This document shows positions 37,336-48,850 of a stretch of DNA of 64,000 bases, piece after piece. The translations under genes were made by a program, and so were the position numbers. Under the pieces are notes generated by a model. The model ran no database searches. It saw nothing but the letters and a program-made list of their open reading frames with translations, and had not been told where the DNA came from. This DNA is from Pseudomonas putida (GTDB taxonomy: Bacteria > Pseudomonadota > Gammaproteobacteria > Pseudomonadales > Pseudomonadaceae), in assembly GCF_004357765.1 (NCBI RefSeq), contig NZ_SMTE01000018.1, forward strand, positions 33,177 to 97,176. The letters are read 5' to 3'. Numbering within the stretch: the first letter of the stretch is position 1; every line of letters begins with the position of its first letter.

Positions 37336-40300
37336 TCAAGGCTCGAGCCGTTCGTAAGCCTCACGGGCCAAAGTGCGTATCAGTGCACGTTCGGCCTCCT
37401 CATACTCGTGCATCAGTGCATTGCTGCGCTGGAGAAATTCCCACTCACCAAGCGCCCCCCGTTCCCGCTCGGATTCATTCGCCTCGAGCTGGCTCTGGAA
37501 GCGCTCGGTCGCCTGCTCGAACCGTGCGGCGTGGTACTCACGCACATGGGTTTCCCAAAAGGGACGCTGGGCAAGCGAGTCGATCAGCGCTTCGGCGGTT
37601 TCTGCAGCGATGACCTGCTCCTGTGCAGCGAGCACATCTGCCATGTCGACGTGGGCGAATGCCTCGTAATGCATTGATACAGGCTCAATCGGCAACCCGA
37701 GTGGCCGCTGCAATTTGGCTCGATAGAACATTCGCACCTCGATATCGTCCACCAGGCGCGAAGCCTGTGTACGCATACGCTGCAAATGCCGGGCAGCAAG
37801 CCGATCGACCTCATCCAAGCGGAACAACGACCTCGCCAGACGCACCAGCCGAGACTCCGCTATCGCTCGCCCTCCTTCACCTGTCGCTCGCTCGACCAAC
37901 ACCCCAAGCTCAAGCTGGCCAAGGGTATACAGCAAGCGATCTTCGCAGGTGCGCGGGCCGGATGCCTCGTGGAACAGACGGGTGCGAACGTGCTCATGAA
38001 GCTCGCAGAATTCCAGAATGCGCCACACCCTGTTTCGATAGTGGCCCGGATGGGCATCGAAGTCCTCGCTACGAGAGAAATCGGCCAGAAAGCGAAACAA
38101 CCCATCAGAACCCGGCTCGGCCCGCAAGGCTTCCCAGCGCCGCTCCCGCTCGGCCCGTAAACTCACGTGGACACTTCCCAGCCAACGGTCGCGCACAGTC
38201 TCCGTCACCGCTTCATGTTGATAAGCGGGGCTACGCCGTGCACCCGGATGGACGCCCCCTTGGCCCTCGACCAAAGCAGCGCTGGCTTGATCGAGTGGGT
38301 TATCGTGCAGAGCCATTCGCCCCAACCTGTCCCCCAGCTGGCGCAGTCCCTGCCGCAACTCTCGAATGCGGTTATCACGGGCGTCGATATAGGCTCGCCA
38401 GTAACTGCGCGAAGGCGAGACCTGCAATCCGACGCTGCGCAGCCGCACGTCACGTAGATTACGCAGTCGCGGGAGAATGGGCGCACGCCCGAGCGGGTTA
38501 TGACTCAGATCCAGCACCTGCAAGTGGCGCAAGGCCGAAAGCCGACGCTCACCCGACACGTCCATGACGATGCGGTTGCTCGATAAATGAAGTTGACGCA
38601 GTTGGCTCATGAGTTCGATGCCCGGAGGGATAGCGGTCAGGTGATTGTCCCGCAGATCCAATTCGTACAACCGGGTGAAACGCCCCAGGAACGATTCGTC
38701 GAGATCAGCGAGATTCATACCGCGCAGCACCAGACGCCTGACATGGGAATAGTCAACGCCGTCCGGCAAGCTTGGCATCTGCCCCACCCGCTCGCCCTCG
38801 ATCACCAGTACGTACTCTCCGCCCTCATTGACAAGCTTGCGGCGCCAACTTCTGCGCAGCTGGTTGGCGACTCGACGCCTGCGGATGGCGTCCAGCGGGT
38901 TGCTCGCAGTGCGTTGCCATGCGCGAAGGCTGGTGCGGATACCCGTCAACTGCTCCTGCAAGCGTGCATAGTGCGCCCAGAGATCCTCCCGACGCTCGAG
39001 CAATGCCATCAGGTAAGCATCCAGCTCCCCATTGCTCATCAGAGGGAAAATCTGGTGAATGCCGCGCCGGATGGCCTGGCGACTGCTTTCACCGCGCCCG
39101 CTCAGCGTATAACCCAGTCGGCCATCGCCCAGACGCCTGGGAGGACGGAAGCCACCGCCTATCGGCGCGATGCCAACTAACTGAGCAGCTCGTTCGCGAT
39201 CGGCTGCGGCGAGCGCCAACAGGCGCGAGGCCAATTGCTCCGATGTGAGCGCAACATCGACCTCAGGCCGGCATTGCACCACAACCTGCAGCAAACCTGA
39301 AGGCGACGTCGAACTACCCGCCAACTGGTAACCTTCAGACCCCCGGATGATGTGCCGAAGGCTTTGCGCAGCCTCCGCGCCCAGCCTACCCAGCAACGCC
39401 CCGCCGGCCGCCCCGTCACGCAGTTCGATACCGACCTCGCTGGGCCACGATCCTGTCTCGGGCAACAAACCCAGGACCAGGCGCTCACCGTCGGCGTTCA
39501 TCAGACGAGGCAACCGCACCCCGGCCAAGGCGCGGTCCAAGCGGCTGTCACGGGCCACCCAGCGCGCTCGCTCCGCTAGCGTCAACGGCACGCGTCGGCG
39601 AGCCACCATGGCATCCATTTCGTCGCCACTGGCCTGGCTGACGAGCTCGCGCGCCGTGCGTACCGATAGACCTGAAAAATCGCGCAACAACAGGGCCTCC
39701 AGTGAACCTGGCTGTGCCTGACGCGCGCTGATCTGCATCTCCAAGCCATTGCGAGGCAACGTCGTGAACTGCTCATGCAGTCGATACCACTCCAAGGCAT
39801 CGAGCAGCCTGGCCGGGACATTGGCATTTTCCAGGTGCAGACGGCGCAAACGGGCCTCGCCGAACCCGGTCGTCAGCATCAGGTATTCGGCAGTCGTATC
39901 GTCCAGTTCGGATAGCGCCAGCCCCAAGCGACGCATTAGCTTGCGGGCGCCTTGCCATTCCTGTGGCTGCTCCAAGGCGTGCCGCCAGCCGCCGGCAGCA
40001 TTTTCCTCCAGCGCCGGGGCGTATGCGCCGCTGCGTTGCGGATGGCGTAGCCGGCTCGCTCCGGTCGCGGGATCCGTCTCAGCCTTGAAGATGGCGTCAC
40101 CTTGATGCAACTGCCAATACGAGGGGTCCGAAGCGGGCGCCAGGGACACCAGATCCGCTTCACCCAGGCGATATCCAGGCAAGTCCTTCGCGCACAACTT
40201 GACCTGCCCCGAAGCGTTGCGAATCGGTACCAGATCGTCGACAAAGGGAACCCGGGCCAACGCGCCCATGGCCACGGAACTGCCAGCGCCTATGGCCAGC

Positions 40301-41655
40301 CCTGCCACGACATTGCCCGCTACATTGAACAGGTGATCCAGCGCGCCTTGCCGATCGCCGATTTGCCAATCCTGATACCCTTCGTAGACCTCCCCCGCAA
40401 TCTGCACGGCGCCGACCGCCAGCAGCACCTCGCCCAACACTGGCACGAACAGCGCCGCCAGACTGACCACATCCAGCGACAGTTCGACGTAGGCATCGAG
40501 CCGCCGGCGGCGCGCCGGCTCATCTTCATCGTCGGTTGGCACGGCCAGTACCCGGGCATCATCGAGCAACTTTTCCACGAACTGGTTGGCCAAGTGATCG
40601 AACAGTCCCGTCTCAATGGGCAGATTGCGACCATCGAGCTCAACCTTCGCGGCCGTCGAACCCGACTCCAAGCGCTGCTTAAGGACGCCGAAGAACTGCG
40701 GGCGATCGCGTTCGCTGATGAATCGGCCGAAGAATTGCCTGTACTCGACAACCGCCAAGCGCATGCCCAACTCATCGAACAAGGCTTGCCAGGAACCGTA
40801 GTGGCCCACGCTGGCGCGCGGGTCGCCAGGGATCCAGACCACGATACCGGTAACCGGTCCATCGGGCTTTTGCCGTAACTCGACGGTGACGATGCCGCGT
40901 ACGCACTTGCCCAACAGGTACAACTGCCGAGCCGTCCGCGTCCCGGCAGCAGGCGGTACGACGGGCTTGGACGATACCAACGGCAACAGTTGCAGAAATA
41001 CCGATTCATCCAGCTCCCCCTGGAGGGCAGCCTGGCGTATGGCGACCTCGAAATGCGCCTGCACGCTCGACGCTATGCGCGCACGCACCCTGCCTGCGGC
41101 TTGCCCGGCAGGCTCCCCTGGGCCATCCATGGGCTTGAGATGATGTTTCAACACTGTCTGGTAGCGCTTACCGATATCCAACGATCGACACAGACTGGCG
41201 AACCGCTCGAAGGACAAGGGCAGGTCCGGCCCCTTCTGCGCAGCTCGCAAGTAGCCGCGCCGCTGCAAGCCCTTACGCGTCTCGTCACTGTGGTAATTGT
41301 GCAACGCTGCCGCCAGCAGGGACTGCCTGGAACAATGCGGCACCCTGGGGGGCGGTAAATGGGGGGCCGCTGTTGGCAACACGAGGGTTTGCTCGATCCA
41401 TACCTGCGCCTGGCGTGGCTGGACCTCCGTCAGGCCCAACTTGCCCAGCGCCTGCGTGAGCAATGGCTCGGCAAAGGTATCCAAGTCAGGGATCTGGCCA
41501 AGTATGCCCTGGAGCAGCTGGGAGGCTTGCTGCTGGCGCAGTAGCGCCCTGCGCAAGCCGTTGAACCTGTCAACGCTCGCCGTACGAAGCCATGCTGGCA
41601 GGCGCGTTGTGATAAGGGCGTCGATTGTATCTGGGGCGAAGCTCGCAGCGACCAT
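37336..41655 (-). CDS. Large toxin-like protein with LRR and NEL E3 ubiquitin ligase domain
   Basis: A 1439-residue protein. Residues about 1-700 resemble the dermonecrotic-toxin-like DUF6543 region of Pseudomonas effectors, with a hydrophobic Gly/Ala-rich stretch at about 400-485. Leucine-rich repeats lie at about 965-1080 (LYELDLRDNHLTAIP, LRQLHLSSN, LQVLDLSHNPL). The C-terminal 285 residues form a NEL domain as in Shigella IpaH and Salmonella SspH. The catalytic Cys is Cys1237 in TCEDRLLYTL, matching the CxD motif, encoded at 37945-37947. Such ligases ubiquitinate host proteins after delivery by a secretion system. No secretion genes or chaperone are next to it. AGGAGG lies 4 bases before the ATG at 41655; another ATG is 24 bases upstream. 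Confidence 0.88.
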   Translation of the reverse strand: MVAASFAPDTIDALITTRLPAWLRTASVDRFNGLRRALLRQQQASQLLQGILGQIPDLDTFAEPLLTQALGKLGLTEVQPRQAQVWIEQTLVLPTAAPHLPPPRVPHCSRQSLLAAALHNYHSDETRKGLQRRGYLRAAQKGPDLPLSFERFASLCRSLDIGKRYQTVLKHHLKPMDGPGEPAGQAAGRVRARIASSVQAHFEVAIRQAALQGELDESVFLQLLPLVSSKPVVPPAAGTRTARQLYLLGKCVRGIVTVELRQKPDGPVTGIVVWIPGDPRASVGHYGSWQALFDELGMRLAVVEYRQFFGRFISERDRPQFFGVLKQRLESGSTAAKVELDGRNLPIETGLFDHLANQFVEKLLDDARVLAVPTDDEDEPARRRRLDAYVELSLDVVSLAALFVPVLGEVLLAVGAVQIAGEVYEGYQDWQIGDRQGALDHLFNVAGNVVAGLAIGAGSSVAMGALARVPFVDDLVPIRNASGQVKLCAKDLPGYRLGEADLVSLAPASDPSYWQLHQGDAIFKAETDPATGASRLRHPQRSGAYAPALEENAAGGWRHALEQPQEWQGARKLMRRLGLALSELDDTTAEYLMLTTGFGEARLRRLHLENANVPARLLDALEWYRLHEQFTTLPRNGLEMQISARQAQPGSLEALLLRDFSGLSVRTARELVSQASGDEMDAMVARRRVPLTLAERARWVARDSRLDRALAGVRLPRLMNADGERLVLGLLPETGSWPSEVGIELRDGAAGGALLGRLGAEAAQSLRHIIRGSEGYQLAGSSTSPSGLLQVVVQCRPEVDVALTSEQLASRLLALAAADRERAAQLVGIAPIGGGFRPPRRLGDGRLGYTLSGRGESSRQAIRRGIHQIFPLMSNGELDAYLMALLERREDLWAHYARLQEQLTGIRTSLRAWQRTASNPLDAIRRRRVANQLRRSWRRKLVNEGGEYVLVIEGERVGQMPSLPDGVDYSHVRRLVLRGMNLADLDESFLGRFTRLYELDLRDNHLTAIPPGIELMSQLRQLHLSSNRIVMDVSGERRLSALRHLQVLDLSHNPLGRAPILPRLRNLRDVRLRSVGLQVSPSRSYWRAYIDARDNRIRELRQGLRQLGDRLGRMALHDNPLDQASAALVEGQGGVHPGARRSPAYQHEAVTETVRDRWLGSVHVSLRAERERRWEALRAEPGSDGLFRFLADFSRSEDFDAHPGHYRNRVWRILEFCELHEHVRTRLFHEASGPRTCEDRLLYTLGQLELGVLVERATGEGGRAIAESRLVRLARSLFRLDEVDRLAARHLQRMRTQASRLVDDIEVRMFYRAKLQRPLGLPIEPVSMHYEAFAHVDMADVLAAQEQVIAAETAEALIDSLAQRPFWETHVREYHAARFEQATERFQSQLEANESERERGALGEWEFLQRSNALMHEYEEAERALIRTLAREAYERLEP

Positions 41656-41740
41656 GGGGCCTCCTTGACAAGAAAGCACACCATTAGACGAGCAATGCAG
41701 CGACCATTGAGGTAACAGGATATGTCACGGAGACCATTCA

Positions 41741-41789
41741 TTCGGATTTCCGGACGCCCAAGTGCGCATCGTTCGGATTTACGTCCGAT
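41741..41789. promoter_or_regulatory. Candidate AauR upstream activator sites
   Basis: TTCGGATTTCCGGA (41741-41754) and TTCGGATTTACGTCCGAT (41772-41789) are two dyads sharing TTCGGATTT, 31 bases apart. They are 63-111 bases before the sigma-54 promoter, the usual place for an NtrC-type activator. The motif I recall for AauR is TTCGG-N4-CCGAA. Confidence 0.5.
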
Positions 41790-41851
41790 TTAATCTGTAT
41801 GAAAACTCTGATACCTAGGGTTCTCGGGCGCTATGATCGATATCGGTAGCT

Positions 41852-41867
41852 TGGCACGACTCATGCT
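41852..41867 (+). promoter_or_regulatory. Sigma-54 promoter of aatJQMP
   Basis: TGGCACG-N4-ATGCT has the invariant GG and GC exactly 10 bases apart and fits TGGCACR-N4-TTGCW at all but one position. It is 104 bases before the aatJ ATG. Confidence 0.75.
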
Positions 41868-41970
41868 CTACACTCTTCAACCGAATGCACATCGCTTCAT
41901 GCTGTATTCGTTGAACGAAGAGCCCCGCCAACGGCTCCATAAGAAAAACAAACACGTCGAGGAAAATTTG

Positions 41971-42888
41971 ATGCGTATCGTTCGTCAATTGCTGGGTGCC
42001 GCTATCGCGGCTGCGGTCATCGCTTCGCCGGCCATGGCCGATGAGCTGACCGGTACCCTGAAGAAGATCAAGGAATCCGGCACCATTACCCTGGGCCACC
42101 GCGACTCCTCCATTCCGTTTTCCTACCTGGCTGGCAAGCCGGAACCGGTGGGCTACTCCCACGACATCCAACTGGCTGTCGTCGATGCCCTGAAGAAGCA
42201 ACTGGGCACCGACATCAAGGTGCGCTACAACCTCGTCACCTCCCAGACCCGTATTCCGCTGGTGCAGAACGGCACCGTCGACCTTGAGTGCGGCTCCACC
42301 ACCAACAACGTCGAGCGCCAGCAGCAGGTTGACTTCTCGGTCGGCATCTTCGAGGTCGGTACCCGCCTGCTGACCAAGGTCAAGGATGGTCAACCCGCTT
42401 ACAAGGACTTCCAGGACCTGGCTGGCAAGAACGTGGTCACCACCGCGGGCACCACTTCCGAGCGCATCCTCAAGTCGATGAACGCCGACAAGCAGATGAA
42501 GATGAACGTGATTTCCGCCAAGGACCACGGCGAAGCCTTCAACATGCTCGAGAGCGGCCGCGCTGTCGCCTTCATGATGGACGACGCCCTGCTGGCCGGC
42601 GAAATGGCCAAAGCCCGCAAGCCGTCGGACTGGGTCATCACCGGGACCCCTCAGTCCTACGAAATCTACGGCTGCATGATGCGCAAGGGCGATGCTCCGT
42701 TCAAGAAAGCCGTGGACGATGCCATCGTGGCTTACTTCAAGTCGGGCGAGGTCAACAAGAGCTACGACAAGTGGTTCCAGCAACCGATTCCTCCGAAAGG
42801 CCTGAACCTCAATTTCAAGATGAGCGACGAGTTGAAGAAGCTGATCGCCGAGCCGACCGACAAGGCGGCGGACGAGAAGAAGTCCTGA
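41971..42888 (+). CDS. aatJ: Glutamate/aspartate ABC transporter binding protein
   Basis: A 305-residue periplasmic receptor. The signal peptide ends at Ala23 (ASPAMA then DELTGTL). It is of the SBP family 3 type; the RDSSIPFSYL segment and VDLECGSTTNN are typical of the GltI group, which binds Glu and Asp and, in Pseudomonas, their amides. GAGGA precedes the ATG at 41971. First gene of aatJQMP; a hairpin separates it from aatQ, consistent with higher expression of the binding protein. Confidence 0.95.
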   Translation: MRIVRQLLGAAIAAAVIASPAMADELTGTLKKIKESGTITLGHRDSSIPFSYLAGKPEPVGYSHDIQLAVVDALKKQLGTDIKVRYNLVTSQTRIPLVQNGTVDLECGSTTNNVERQQQVDFSVGIFEVGTRLLTKVKDGQPAYKDFQDLAGKNVVTTAGTTSERILKSMNADKQMKMNVISAKDHGEAFNMLESGRAVAFMMDDALLAGEMAKARKPSDWVITGTPQSYEIYGCMMRKGDAPFKKAVDDAIVAYFKSGEVNKSYDKWFQQPIPPKGLNLNFKMSDELKKLIAEPTDKAADEKKS

Positions 42889-42960
42889 CCCTCTGATTGT
42901 GGCCCGGCGCCCACGGGCGCCAATCAATCCTGCAGGCCACCCATTAGTGTCTAACCTTTC

Positions 42961-42986
42961 ATCCGAGGGCGTTCGCGCCCCCGGAT
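42961..42986 (+). terminator. Intercistronic hairpin aatJ/aatQ
   Basis: ATCCGAGGGCG and CGCCCCCGGAT pair around a TTCG tetraloop, with one mismatch. Lacking a T-run, it more likely stabilises aatJ mRNA or lowers read-through than fully terminates. Confidence 0.6.
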
Positions 42987-43029
42987 GTTCGAAGGTGCCC
43001 GTGAAACAACCGTCTGAGGGGAAATCCCG

Positions 43030-43776
43030 ATGAATTACAACTGGGACTGGGGCGTGTTCTTCAAGTCCACCGGCGTGGGCAGCGAAACCTATCTGGACTG
43101 GTACATCACCGGTCTGGGCTGGACCATCGCCATCGCCATCACCGCCTGGATCATCGCGCTGCTGCTGGGGTCGGTCCTCGGCGTCATGCGTACCGTACCC
43201 AACCGCTTGGTATCGGGTATCGCCACCGCGTATGTGGAACTGTTCCGCAACGTACCGCTGCTGGTGCAACTGTTCATCTGGTACTTCCTGGTGCCGGACC
43301 TGCTGCCCGAGGGCCTGCAGGTGTGGTTCAAGCAAGACCTCAACCCGACGACCTCGGCACTGATCAGCGTGGTCATTTGCCTGGGGCTGTTCACCGCCGC
43401 GCGGGTCTGCGAGCAGGTACGTACCGGTATCCAGGCGCTGCCCAGAGGCCAGGAAGCCGCCGCCCGGGCAATGGGCTTCAGCCTCCCGCAGATCTACAAC
43501 AACGTGCTGCTGCCACAGGCCTACCGGATCATCATTCCGCCGCTCACCTCCGAGTTTCTCAACGTCTTCAAGAACTCCTCGGTGGCCTCGCTGATCGGCC
43601 TGATGGAGCTGCTGGCGCAGACCAAGCAGACCGCCGAATTCTCCGCCAACCTGTTCGAGGCGTTCACCCTCGCCACGCTGATCTACTTCACCCTGAATAT
43701 GGGCCTGATGTTGCTCATGCGCCTGGTCGAGAAGAAAGTCGCCGTGCCCGGTCTGATTTCCGTGGGAGGTAAGTAA
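43030..43776 (+). CDS. aatQ: Acidic amino acid ABC transporter permease AatQ
   Basis: A 248-residue HisM-type inner-membrane permease. It has several hydrophobic helices and the EAA loop ([24 protein letters not shown]) that contacts the ATPase. It forms the channel with AatM. The aatM ATG follows directly after its stop. Confidence 0.95.
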   Translation: MNYNWDWGVFFKSTGVGSETYLDWYITGLGWTIAIAITAWIIALLLGSVLGVMRTVPNRLVSGIATAYVELFRNVPLLVQLFIWYFLVPDLLPEGLQVWFKQDLNPTTSALISVVICLGLFTAARVCEQVRTGIQALPRGQEAAARAMGFSLPQIYNNVLLPQAYRIIIPPLTSEFLNVFKNSSVASLIGLMELLAQTKQTAEFSANLFEAFTLATLIYFTLNMGLMLLMRLVEKKVAVPGLISVGGK

Positions 43777-44448
43777 ATGGACATGGATTTCAGCGAAATC
43801 ATCCCCGCCCTGCCCGCCCTCTGGGAGGGCATGGTCATGACCCTCAAGTTGATGGTCATGGGCGTGATCGGCGGTATCGTGCTGGGCACCATACTGGCGT
43901 TGATGCGGCTGTCCTCGAGCAAGCTGCTGTCGAATCTGGCCGGCGCCTACGTCAACTACTTCCGTTCGATCCCGCTGCTGCTGGTGATCACCTGGTTCTA
44001 CCTGGCGGTGCCGTTCGTGCTGCGTTGGATCACCGGCGAGGATACCCCGGTCGGTGCGTTCACCTCCTGCGTGGTCGCCTTCATGATGTTCGAGGCCGCC
44101 TACTTCTGCGAAATCGTCCGTGCCGGCGTGCAGTCGATCTCCAAAGGACAGATGGGCGCGGCGCAGGCATTGGGCATGAATTACGCGCAGACCATGCGCC
44201 TGATCATCCTGCCCCAGGCCTTCCGCAAGATGACCCCATTGCTGCTGCAGCAGAGCATCATCCTGTTCCAGGACACCTCGCTGGTGTACACCGTGGGCCT
44301 GGTGGACTTCCTCAATTCGGCACGCTCCAACGGCGACATCATCGGGCGCTCACACGAGTTCCTGATTTTCGCCGGCGTCGTCTACTTCCTCATCAGCTTC
44401 TCCGCTTCCTGGCTGGTCAAGCGCCTGCAAAAAAGGATCACCGTATGA
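43777..44448 (+). CDS. aatM: Acidic amino acid ABC transporter permease AatM
   Basis: A 223-residue permease paired with AatQ. The EAA loop is at [29 protein letters not shown] lies six bases before the ATG inside the end of aatQ. Its stop overlaps the aatP start (ATGA at 44445-44448). Confidence 0.95.
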   Translation: MDMDFSEIIPALPALWEGMVMTLKLMVMGVIGGIVLGTILALMRLSSSKLLSNLAGAYVNYFRSIPLLLVITWFYLAVPFVLRWITGEDTPVGAFTSCVVAFMMFEAAYFCEIVRAGVQSISKGQMGAAQALGMNYAQTMRLIILPQAFRKMTPLLLQQSIILFQDTSLVYTVGLVDFLNSARSNGDIIGRSHEFLIFAGVVYFLISFSASWLVKRLQKRITV

Positions 44449-45179
44449 TTTCCATCAAGAACGTCAACAAGTGGTACGGCGACTTCCAGGTACTGACCGA
44501 CTGCAGCACCGAGGTCAAGAAGGGTGAGGTGGTGGTGGTCTGCGGCCCATCGGGCTCGGGTAAATCGACCCTGATCAAGTGCGTCAACGCGCTGGAGCCG
44601 TTCCAGAAGGGCGACATCGTGGTCGATGGCACCTCCATTGCCGATCCCAAGACCAACCTGCCGAAACTGCGCTCACGGGTGGGCATGGTGTTCCAGCACT
44701 TCGAGCTGTTCCCGCACCTGACCATCACCGAGAACCTGACCATCGCCCAGCGCAAGGTGCTCGGTCGCAGCGAGGCGGAGGCCAGCAAGAAAGGCCTGGC
44801 CCTGCTCGAGCGCGTCGGCCTCAGTGCCCACGCCAAGAAGCACCCTGGCCAGCTCTCCGGTGGCCAGCAGCAGCGCGTGGCGATTGCCCGTGCACTGGCG
44901 ATGGACCCGATCGTCATGCTGTTCGACGAACCGACCTCGGCACTGGACCCGGAGATGGTCAGCGAGGTCCTGGATGTGATGGTGCAACTGGCTCAGGAGG
45001 GCATGACCATGATGTGCGTGACCCACGAGATGGGCTTTGCCCGCAAGGTCGCCAACCGGGTCATCTTCATGGACAAAGGCAGCATCATCGAGGACTGCAC
45101 CAAGGAAGAGTTCTTCGGTGACCAGAGCGCCCGCGACCAACGCACTCAGCACTTCCTCAGCAAGATCCTGCAACACTAA
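44445..45179 (+). CDS. aatP: Acidic amino acid ABC transporter ATPase AatP
   Basis: A 244-residue ATPase of the GlnQ/GltL type. Walker A is GPSGSGKST with Lys40, the signature is LSGGQQQRV and Walker B is [12 protein letters not shown]. It powers AatQM. It is the last transporter gene; a strong hairpin follows, then aauS. Confidence 0.96.
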   Translation: MISIKNVNKWYGDFQVLTDCSTEVKKGEVVVVCGPSGSGKSTLIKCVNALEPFQKGDIVVDGTSIADPKTNLPKLRSRVGMVFQHFELFPHLTITENLTIAQRKVLGRSEAEASKKGLALLERVGLSAHAKKHPGQLSGGQQQRVAIARALAMDPIVMLFDEPTSALDPEMVSEVLDVMVQLAQEGMTMMCVTHEMGFARKVANRVIFMDKGSIIEDCTKEEFFGDQSARDQRTQHFLSKILQH

Positions 45180-45192
45180 GTCGGCTCCCGTT

Positions 45193-45222
45193 TCCGCTGC
45201 CCGAGCGCCTTCGGGCAGCGGA
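45193..45222 (+). terminator. Hairpin after aatP
   Basis: A perfect 12-bp stem (TCCGCTGCCCGA / TCGGGCAGCGGA, loop GCGCCT) between aatP and aauS, without a T-run. Partial termination would let aauSR be expressed at a lower level. Confidence 0.6.
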
Positions 45223-45247
45223 CGCTGGTCGTGACAAGGCCACTGTG

Positions 45248-47148
45248 ATGAAATGCGACCCCTCGCTTCTTCTCCCTGCCAAGCCTGTCGTGAAATCCCG
45301 CCTGATCCGCCAATTGCTGCTGCCACCGTTGATCATCCTGCTGATGGTCGGCCTGGGTTTTGCCGGCTATCTGATCAGCGAGAACAACGGCATCCGCACC
45401 CTGAGCGAAAACGGCGAGCGCCAGCTCGAGCTGCACGCGCGCACGGTCGAGAGCGAAATCAGCAAGTACACCTACCTGCCGAGCCTGCTGGAACTCGAAG
45501 ACAGCGTCTCGCAACTGCTCACCAATCCCGACGGCGGTAACCGCCAGACCGTCAACGAATACCTCGAAGGCCTGAATCGGCGCAGCCGCAGCCGGGCGAT
45601 CTTCGTCCTCGATACCAATGGCCGCGTCCAGGCCACCAGCAACTGGCGCGATGCCGACTCGTTTCTAGGCGAAGACCTGTCGTTCCGTGCCTATTTCCAG
45701 ACTGCCGTGCGCGGCGAACCCGGGCGCTTCTACGGCATCGGTAGCACCACTGGGGAGGCCGGCTACTACCTGGCCCACGGCCTGGAAGAGCATGGCAAGA
45801 TCATTGGCGTGGCGGTGATCAAGGTGCGCCTCGATACTCTCGAGGAACGCTGGCAGCGCGCCCGTCTGGAAGCCTTCGTCAGCGACGAGAACGGCATCAT
45901 CATTCTCTCCAGCGATCCGGCCCGGCGCCTGAAGTCGGTGCGCCCGCTGACCCCGCAGATCAAAGAGCGCCTCGCCCGCAGCCTGCAATACTACTGGTGG
46001 CCGCTCAACGAGCTGCAGCCGCTGGATCGCGAAATCCTCGCCGACGGCGTGGAAAAACTCACCTTCCCGGCCAACAGCGAAATCGCACAGGGCAAGCCCC
46101 ACGAAGTGGCGTACCTGGCCCAGACCCGGCGCTTGGTGGACACCCCCTGGCACTTCACGCTGCTCACCCCCCTGCAGGACCTACGCCGTGAATCCATGGT
46201 GCAGGGCATACTGGTCGGCGTAGCCTTCGCCTTGCTGGCCATCCTCGGCATTGCCTGGAACGAGCGGCGTAAGGTGATCGCCACCCGGCTGGCTGCTCGC
46301 GAAGCGCTGGAAGAAGCCAACAGCCAGCTGGAGCGGCGCATCACCGAGCGCACCGCCGACCTGCGCGCCAGCAATGAACGACTCAAGGGCCAGATCCGCG
46401 AGCGCCGCCATGCCGAGCAGACCCTGCGTCATGCCCAGGACGAATTGGTACAAGCCGGTAAACTGGCGGCCATCGGCCAGATGTCGACCAGTATCGCCCA
46501 CGAACTGAATCAGCCGCTGGCCGCACTGCGCACGTTGTCGGGCAATACCGTGCGGTTTCTCGAGCGCGGCGCGCTGGACACCGCCAGCACCAACCTGCGC
46601 ACCATGAACGACCTGATCGACCGTATGGGTCGGATCACCGCAAGCCTGCGCTCGTTCGCCCGACGCGCCGACGACAGCGGCCAGGCGTCCTTGGCCAAAG
46701 CCGTGGAGGCCAGCCTGCAGGTGCTGGGTAACCGTATCAGCGCCTGTCAGTTGCGCACGCACAGTCAGTTCGATGACGTGGGCCTGGCCATCGACCAGAC
46801 CCGCCTGGAACAAATCCTGGTCAATCTCATCGGCAATGCCCTCGACGCCATGACCCACCAGCCGCAGCCGCAACTCTGGCTTGAAGGCGAGCTGCAGGGT
46901 GACAAGTACCGTCTGCGCGTGCGTGATAACGGCCACGGGATCGACAACGAGGCGCGCAAGCACCTGTTCGAGCCGTTCTTCACTACCAAGCCCGGCGAGC
47001 ACGGCCTCGGCCTGGGCCTGACTCTCTCGGCGAGCCTGGCCGCCGCCGCCAAGGGCAGCCTGAACGTCGAGCACCCCGCCAGCGGCGGCACGGCATTCAT
47101 CCTCGTCCTGCCCCTGACCAACCCCCTTCAGGAACCTGCGGAGCACCC

Positions 47149-47152
<4 letters not shown>
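45248..47152 (+). CDS. aauS: Sensor histidine kinase AauS
   Basis: A 634-residue membrane kinase of the DctB type. A first helix at about 18-42, then a periplasmic double-Cache sensing region (about 45-310), a second helix (about 316-336), and a coiled coil with HisKA and HATPase domains. His418 in SIAHELNQPLA is the phosphorylation site; IGNALDAM, DNGHGIDNEA and FTTKPGEHGLGLGL are the N, G1 and G2 boxes. It is expected to sense acidic amino acids. The ATG at 45248 is 8 bases after AAGG. It overlaps aauR by 4 bases. Confidence 0.93.
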
Positions 47153-48477
<1,325 letters not shown>

Positions 48478-48502
48478 CCTCAACCTCTGCTGGATAGACG
48501 AC

Positions 48503-48838
48503 GTGGACCTGGTTTTCAAAGCTGCCCTGGGCGCTGGCGTGGTGGTACTGCTGGCGATTCTGTCGAAGACGCGCAACTACTACATCGCGGGCCTGGTACC
48601 GCTGTTCCCGACCTTTGCCCTGATTGCCCACTATATCGTCGGCAAGGGGCGCGGCGTGGACGACCTGAAGACCACCATCGCTTTCGGCATGTGGTCGATC
48701 ATTCCGTACTTCGTGTACCTGGCGACGCTGTATGTGCTGGTCGATCGCCTGCGCCTGGAGGCTTCGCTGGCCCTGGCCACGGTCGCCTGGCTGATGGCTG
48801 CGACGGTGCTGGTGACGCTGTGGGTGCGACTGCACTGA
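48503..48838 (+). CDS. glpM: GlpM family membrane protein
   Basis: A 111-residue protein with about four hydrophobic segments and the conserved YYIAGLVPLFPTFALIAHYI. The family was named for a gene affecting alginate and glycerol-3-phosphate phenotypes in P. aeruginosa; the molecular role is unknown. The start is GTG at 48503 with a weak ribosome site; no better start is seen. It lies 25 bases after aauR. Confidence 0.82.
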   Translation: MDLVFKAALGAGVVVLLAILSKTRNYYIAGLVPLFPTFALIAHYIVGKGRGVDDLKTTIAFGMWSIIPYFVYLATLYVLVDRLRLEASLALATVAWLMAATVLVTLWVRLH

Positions 48839-48850
48839 GGCAGCGCCGGC

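Larger units (their letters stand above)
41656..41970. promoter_or_regulatory. aat operon control region
   Basis: 315 bases between the divergent NEL gene and aatJ. It contains the sigma-54 promoter, the dyad elements listed separately, and the untranslated leader of aatJ. The NEL gene promoter should also be here, but I cannot place it. Confidence 0.6.
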
